The notes under the pieces are model-generated. The model was given only the letters and a program-made list of their open reading frames with translations, did no database searches and was not told the origin of the DNA. A program made the translations under genes and the position numbers. From Sphingomicrobium clamense (GTDB lineage Bacteria; Pseudomonadota; Alphaproteobacteria; Sphingomonadales; Sphingomonadaceae), in contig NZ_JAHVAH010000001.1 in NCBI RefSeq assembly GCF_019264355.1, positions 1 to 64,000 on the forward strand: a stretch of DNA of 64,000 nucleotides, given 5' to 3'. Shown piece after piece: positions 60,445 to 64,000 of the stretch; the stretch's first letter is position 1; the number at the start of each line of letters is the position of its first letter.

Positions 60445-62370
60445 TTGTCCCTGTCCCGCACGCTGTTCGCCGCTTTCGCCCTGCTTTCGGTCGCCGGCTG
60501 TCGCTCCGGCGAAGACGCCAAGCCCGAGCCGGCGCCGACCGGAGAGATTGCGCCGATCCTCGATCGCGAGGATGCGCAGGACATTCACAGCTTTGCCCAG
60601 CCGCTCGAGGCGCGCGTCTATCACATCGCGCTCGACCTCGACGTCGACCTCGATGCCAAGCAGGTCGCGGGCAAGGCGACGCTATCGATCGACGCCAAGG
60701 ACGAAGCGGAAGAAATCGTGCTCGATACGCGCGGGCTGCGGCTGGAAAAGATTACCGACGGCACGGGCAAGGCATTGGACTACGAAGTGGGCGAGGAAGG
60801 ACCCGACAATGTCGGCGCGCCGCTCACGGTGCAGATCGGCGACGCGCGGACCGTGGTCGTGCACTACGCCTCGGCGGAAAATGCCAGCGCGCTCCAGTTC
60901 CTGACCCCCGAACAGACGTCGGGCAAGGAGCATCCGTTCCTGTTCAGCCAGGGCCAGGCGATCGAGAATCGCAGCTGGATCCCGACGCAGGACAGCCCGG
61001 GCATCCGCCAGACCTGGGAAGCCAATATCCGCGTGCCCAACCCGCTTGTCGCGGTGATGAGTGCGCCGAGTTCGGGCGATCCCATTCCCGATGGCGAAAC
61101 GCATACCGTCTATCGCTTCGAAATGGACAAGTCGGTGCCGCCCTACCTGATCGCGCTGGCGGTCGGTGATCTCGAATTCAAGCCGCTCGGCATCAAGACC
61201 GGCGTGTGGGCCGAGCCCGAGATGATCGAGGAAGCCGCCGCCGAGCTGGCCGATACCGAGAAGATGGTGACCGCGTCGGAAGAACTGTTCGGACCCTATC
61301 GTTGGGGCCGCTACGACATGCTCGTCCTGCCGCCCGCCTTCCCGTTCGGCGGCATGGAAAACCCGGTCATGACCTTCCTGACGCCCAGCTTCATCGCCGG
61401 CGACAAGTCGCTGGTCAGCCTGATCGCGCACGAACTGGCGCATAGCTGGTCGGGCAACCTCACGACCAACGCGACCTGGGCCGACTTCTGGCTCAACGAG
61501 GGCATGACCGTGTGGGCCGAACAGCGCATCATCGAGGCGGTCTACGGCACCGAACGCTACGAGCAGGACGTCCAGCTGTCGCTCGACGCGATGAACGAGG
61601 AGGTCGAAGGGCTCGAGCGCAAAGATGACAGTGCGCTAGCGATCGACCTCACCGGTCGTCACCCGGATGACGGGCTGACCGGCATTCCCTACGACAAGGG
61701 CAGCGCCTTCCTGCGCACGATCGAGAACGAGGTCGGGCGCGAGCGGTTCGACGAGTTCATGAAGGGCTGGTTCGACCGCCATGCGTTCAAGCCGGTGACC
61801 TCGGGCATGTTCTACGAGGAGCTGGTCGAATATCTGTTCGATGGCGACGAGGAAAAGGCCGCCGAGCTCAAGGTCCGCGAATGGATCTACGAGCCCGGCA
61901 TCCCCGACAATATCGCGCTCGGCAATGCCGAGGCGTTCGCCGAAGTCGATGCCGCGGTCGAGGCCTTCGACGAGGGCGGCGCGCCCGATGCCGACGCCTG
62001 GAACGACTTCAACACCAACGAAAAGCTGCGCTTCCTCGCCGCGATCGACAGCGATGATCTGTCCGACGCGCGGCTCAAGGCGATGGACGAGGCGTTCGGG
62101 CTGACCGACACCGGCAATAACGAGGTGCTGTTCCTGTGGCTCAAGGCCGCGGTCGCCAACCGGTATGACCCGGCGGTTCCGCGTCTCGAGCAGTTCCTGA
62201 CCGACATCGGCCGCCGCAAGTTCGTGCGCCCGCTGTTCGTCGCGCTAGCGGAGGATGAAGAGTGGGGCCTGCCGATCGCGCGCGAGCTCTATCCCAAGGT
62301 CCGGCCGCTCTATCACCCGATTACCAGCCGCGACCTCGATGAAATGGGGCTTTTGCCGGAAGCGGATTAG
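60445..62370 (+). CDS. M1-family aminopeptidase lipoprotein (LTA4 hydrolase-like)
   Basis: A 641-residue zinc aminopeptidase. The lipobox ALLSVAGCRS anchors it to the membrane. The substrate motif GGMEN is at about residue 303 and the zinc site HELAHSWSGN at about 329, with the third ligand Glu 18 residues later (FWLNEGMTVWAE). The C-terminal armadillo-type domain (LTDTGNNEVLFLWLKAAV) is characteristic of the leukotriene A4 hydrolase branch. The start is TTG at 60445 with GGAGAAG upstream. It is divergent from the sensor kinase gene. The function is peptide trimming in the periplasm. Confidence 0.95.
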   Translation: MSLSRTLFAAFALLSVAGCRSGEDAKPEPAPTGEIAPILDREDAQDIHSFAQPLEARVYHIALDLDVDLDAKQVAGKATLSIDAKDEAEEIVLDTRGLRLEKITDGTGKALDYEVGEEGPDNVGAPLTVQIGDARTVVVHYASAENASALQFLTPEQTSGKEHPFLFSQGQAIENRSWIPTQDSPGIRQTWEANIRVPNPLVAVMSAPSSGDPIPDGETHTVYRFEMDKSVPPYLIALAVGDLEFKPLGIKTGVWAEPEMIEEAAAELADTEKMVTASEELFGPYRWGRYDMLVLPPAFPFGGMENPVMTFLTPSFIAGDKSLVSLIAHELAHSWSGNLTTNATWADFWLNEGMTVWAEQRIIEAVYGTERYEQDVQLSLDAMNEEVEGLERKDDSALAIDLTGRHPDDGLTGIPYDKGSAFLRTIENEVGRERFDEFMKGWFDRHAFKPVTSGMFYEELVEYLFDGDEEKAAELKVREWIYEPGIPDNIALGNAEAFAEVDAAVEAFDEGGAPDADAWNDFNTNEKLRFLAAIDSDDLSDARLKAMDEAFGLTDTGNNEVLFLWLKAAVANRYDPAVPRLEQFLTDIGRRKFVRPLFVALAEDEEWGLPIARELYPKVRPLYHPITSRDLDEMGLLPEAD

Positions 62371-62461
62371 TCCGAATTTCGCATCAGTCTTAACCTGGTC
62401 GTAACGCTCTTTCGCTAGGTCTTTCTGCGATAAATGGCATGCAGAGGGCCAAAAAGGCGAA

Positions 62462-64000
62462 ATGTATCAGGCACCTGACCGTTACAAGCGCATGATTTCG
62501 GCACGCACCCCCGACGGTGCGGATGTCGGCGTTGCCAGCGCGAAAGAGGATAAAGGCAGCTCGCCCCTCAAGGACGGGCAGCTGATCTCGCGCGCCCAGC
62601 TCGCCCCCTTCTTCGCCATCGCCAACATCGTCGCCGCCCTGCTCGTGCCGGTCGTGCTGCACAGCAAGATCGACAGCTTCCTCCTGCTCGGCTGGATCGG
62701 CACCGTCGCCGCCGTAAATATCGGCGCGATGATGCTGGCCCGCAAGCAGGCGATCACCAATATCGGTCGCTCGGGCAAGCCCGTGCCCCCCTGGGCGCTG
62801 ATGGGCGAAGTCGTCATCCGCGCGGCCGTCTGGCTTTCGCTCCCGATTTATGTCTTCGAGGGGCTGTCGGGCGGCGAGCAGATCGTGCTCGCCTCGGTCG
62901 TTGCCGGGCTCGGCATTGGCGGGCTCGGCCTCGTCATCATCCCGCGCGCAGCGACCGTCTGGCTGACCGCCTTCACCGTCTCGCTCAGCTATTGCCTGCT
63001 GATGCTCGGCAAGCAGGTGCCGTTCGAATTCCTGCTCACAACCGCATTCACGCTCGCGGTCGTCATCTTCGGGGTCACCACCCTGTCGAAATGGTCGTTC
63101 GGCCAGCTCAAGACCAACGCCGACGTCGGCTCGGCCAGCGAGAGCGCCGGCCTGCTGCTCCAGGAATATGAAAAGCGCGGCGTGGGTTGGCTGTGGCAGA
63201 CCGACGACGAGCATCGCGTCACCTATCTCTCCAGCCGTATGGCCGCCCTGCTCGGTCGCCCGACCAGTGGCATCCTCGGCCATACCCTTCCCTCGCTCCT
63301 GTCGGCGTCGAAGGAATTGAACGCGACGCTGGAGGCCGCGCAGCAGTTCAACAATCTCGAACTCGAAGTCGATTGCGGCGAGCGCGGCAAGCGCTGGGTA
63401 TCGATGGCGGGCGACCCGATCATCGATCCCGCCGGACGCTTCGTCGGTTTCCGCGGCGTGGGCTCGGATATCACCGACGTGCGCAACACGCAGGAGCGCC
63501 TGACCCACCTCGCCAACATGGACGTGCTTTCGGGCCTGCCCAATCGTGGCCGCGTCCGCCAGTTGCTCGGCGAGGCGCTGCGCGAGGCGACGACTTCGAA
63601 CGTGCCCTGCGCGATCATGTTTCTCGACCTCGACGGCTTCAAGCCGGTCAACGATACGTTCGGCCACCCCAAGGGCGATGCCGTGCTCCAAGCGGTGGCC
63701 AAGCGCCTCGTCCAGGAAGTCGGCGATGGCGGCCATGTCGGTCGCATGGGCGGCGACGAATTCGCAATCATCGTCAATGACGGCCAGTCGCGCCGCAATG
63801 TCGAGGCGCTCGCCGACCGCATCATCCGCTCGATCGCCGAGCCTTACATGATCGACCAGATCGAGATCCGCATCGGCGTCTCGATCGGCTGCGCCTTCGG
63901 GCCCATCGACGGCGCGACCGTCGACGACCTCATCCTCAAGGCCGACCTTGCGCTCTACGAAGCCAAGGGTGCGGGCCGCGGGGTCGCCAAATATTTCTCG
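62462..64000 (+). CDS. Membrane PAS-GGDEF diguanylate cyclase, N-terminal part
   Basis: 513 residues are visible and the frame is open at the right edge. Six spans (about residues 35-210; e.g. FFAIANIVAALLVPVVL, IVLASVVAGLGIGGLGLVII) precede a PAS domain (GVGWLWQTDDEHRVTYLSSRM, FRGVGSDITDVRNTQERLTH). A GGDEF domain follows (DVLSGLPNRGRV, MFLDLDGFKPVNDTFGH, GRMGGDEFAIIV). The catalytic motif is intact, so it probably makes cyclic di-GMP. The RxxD inhibitory site expected just before the motif is not apparent. An EAL domain could follow outside the window. ATG 62462 has AAGGCGA upstream. Confidence 0.93.
   Translation, partial: MYQAPDRYKRMISARTPDGADVGVASAKEDKGSSPLKDGQLISRAQLAPFFAIANIVAALLVPVVLHSKIDSFLLLGWIGTVAAVNIGAMMLARKQAITNIGRSGKPVPPWALMGEVVIRAAVWLSLPIYVFEGLSGGEQIVLASVVAGLGIGGLGLVIIPRAATVWLTAFTVSLSYCLLMLGKQVPFEFLLTTAFTLAVVIFGVTTLSKWSFGQLKTNADVGSASESAGLLLQEYEKRGVGWLWQTDDEHRVTYLSSRMAALLGRPTSGILGHTLPSLLSASKELNATLEAAQQFNNLELEVDCGERGKRWVSMAGDPIIDPAGRFVGFRGVGSDITDVRNTQERLTHLANMDVLSGLPNRGRVRQLLGEALREATTSNVPCAIMFLDLDGFKPVNDTFGHPKGDAVLQAVAKRLVQEVGDGGHVGRMGGDEFAIIVNDGQSRRNVEALADRIIRSIAEPYMIDQIEIRIGVSIGCAFGPIDGATVDDLILKADLALYEAKGAGRGVAKYFS

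Noticed and set aside
1..64000. CRISPR arrays, prophage, integrons or insertion sequences
   Set aside because: No regularly spaced repeats, integrase, transposase, capsid or tail genes were seen on either strand.

Overview
The window looks like a chromosomal segment of a high-GC alphaproteobacterium, most likely a sphingomonad (order Sphingomonadales). The evidence is the alphaproteobacterial SspB, a TonB-receptor/SapC/cupin/tryptophan-halogenase locus, a LOV protein next to an HWE-family kinase with an EcfG-type (GGAAC-N16-CGTT) promoter, two TonB receptors, NodT-type efflux, and divergent pyrC/ygfZ. I see no phage, insertion sequence, CRISPR array or rRNA. There is one tRNA, tRNA-Ser(GCT).

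Layout. 1-3248: N-terminal part of a very large repeat-rich secreted adhesin (minus strand, runs off the left edge), behind a lower-GC regulatory stretch. 3.9-8.3 kb: a monooxygenase/old-yellow-enzyme fusion, a serine beta-lactamase-like hydrolase, and a membrane-anchored winged-helix regulator that appears to start at CTG. 8.4-13.2 kb: a surface-glycan pair, a sulfotransferase-SGNH fusion and a tandem two-domain glycosyltransferase. 13.3-19.7 kb: tetR-glpK, divergent over two palindromic operators from a four-gene ABC efflux operon (permease, ATPase, HlyD, NodT-type outer-membrane factor). 19.7-25.4 kb: a second serine hydrolase, then a minus-strand signalling operon (LOV protein, CheB, CheR-PAS-HWE kinase, single-domain receiver) under a textbook EcfG promoter. 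CheB and CheR-kinase are one reading frame cut by a single TAG codon.

25.5-32 kb: a TonB receptor preceded by two TGAACGTTCA palindromes, then SapC, a cupin_8/JmjC-like protein and a flavin-dependent tryptophan halogenase; the last three genes overlap. 32-46 kb is mainly housekeeping: tRNA-Ser, a Crp/Fnr regulator, pyrC, ygfZ plus a second TonB receptor, a GFA-like zinc protein, acnA, DUF2585, small envelope proteins, fumC, sspB and a HIT protein. 45-64 kb: sodium-symporter and APC transporters, a PfkB kinase, queG, a NatA/NatB/NatB ABC exporter, a VOC protein, a MATE pump, a secreted HEXXH protein, a LytS/LytTR two-component pair, an M1 aminopeptidase lipoprotein, and a membrane PAS-GGDEF protein cut by the right edge.

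The strongest leads are the stop-interrupted CheB/CheR/HWE light- or stress-signalling operon, the halogenase locus with its operators, and the sulfotransferase/SGNH plus double-glycosyltransferase pair. Calls rest on motif reading and reading-frame logic only; no database search was possible.
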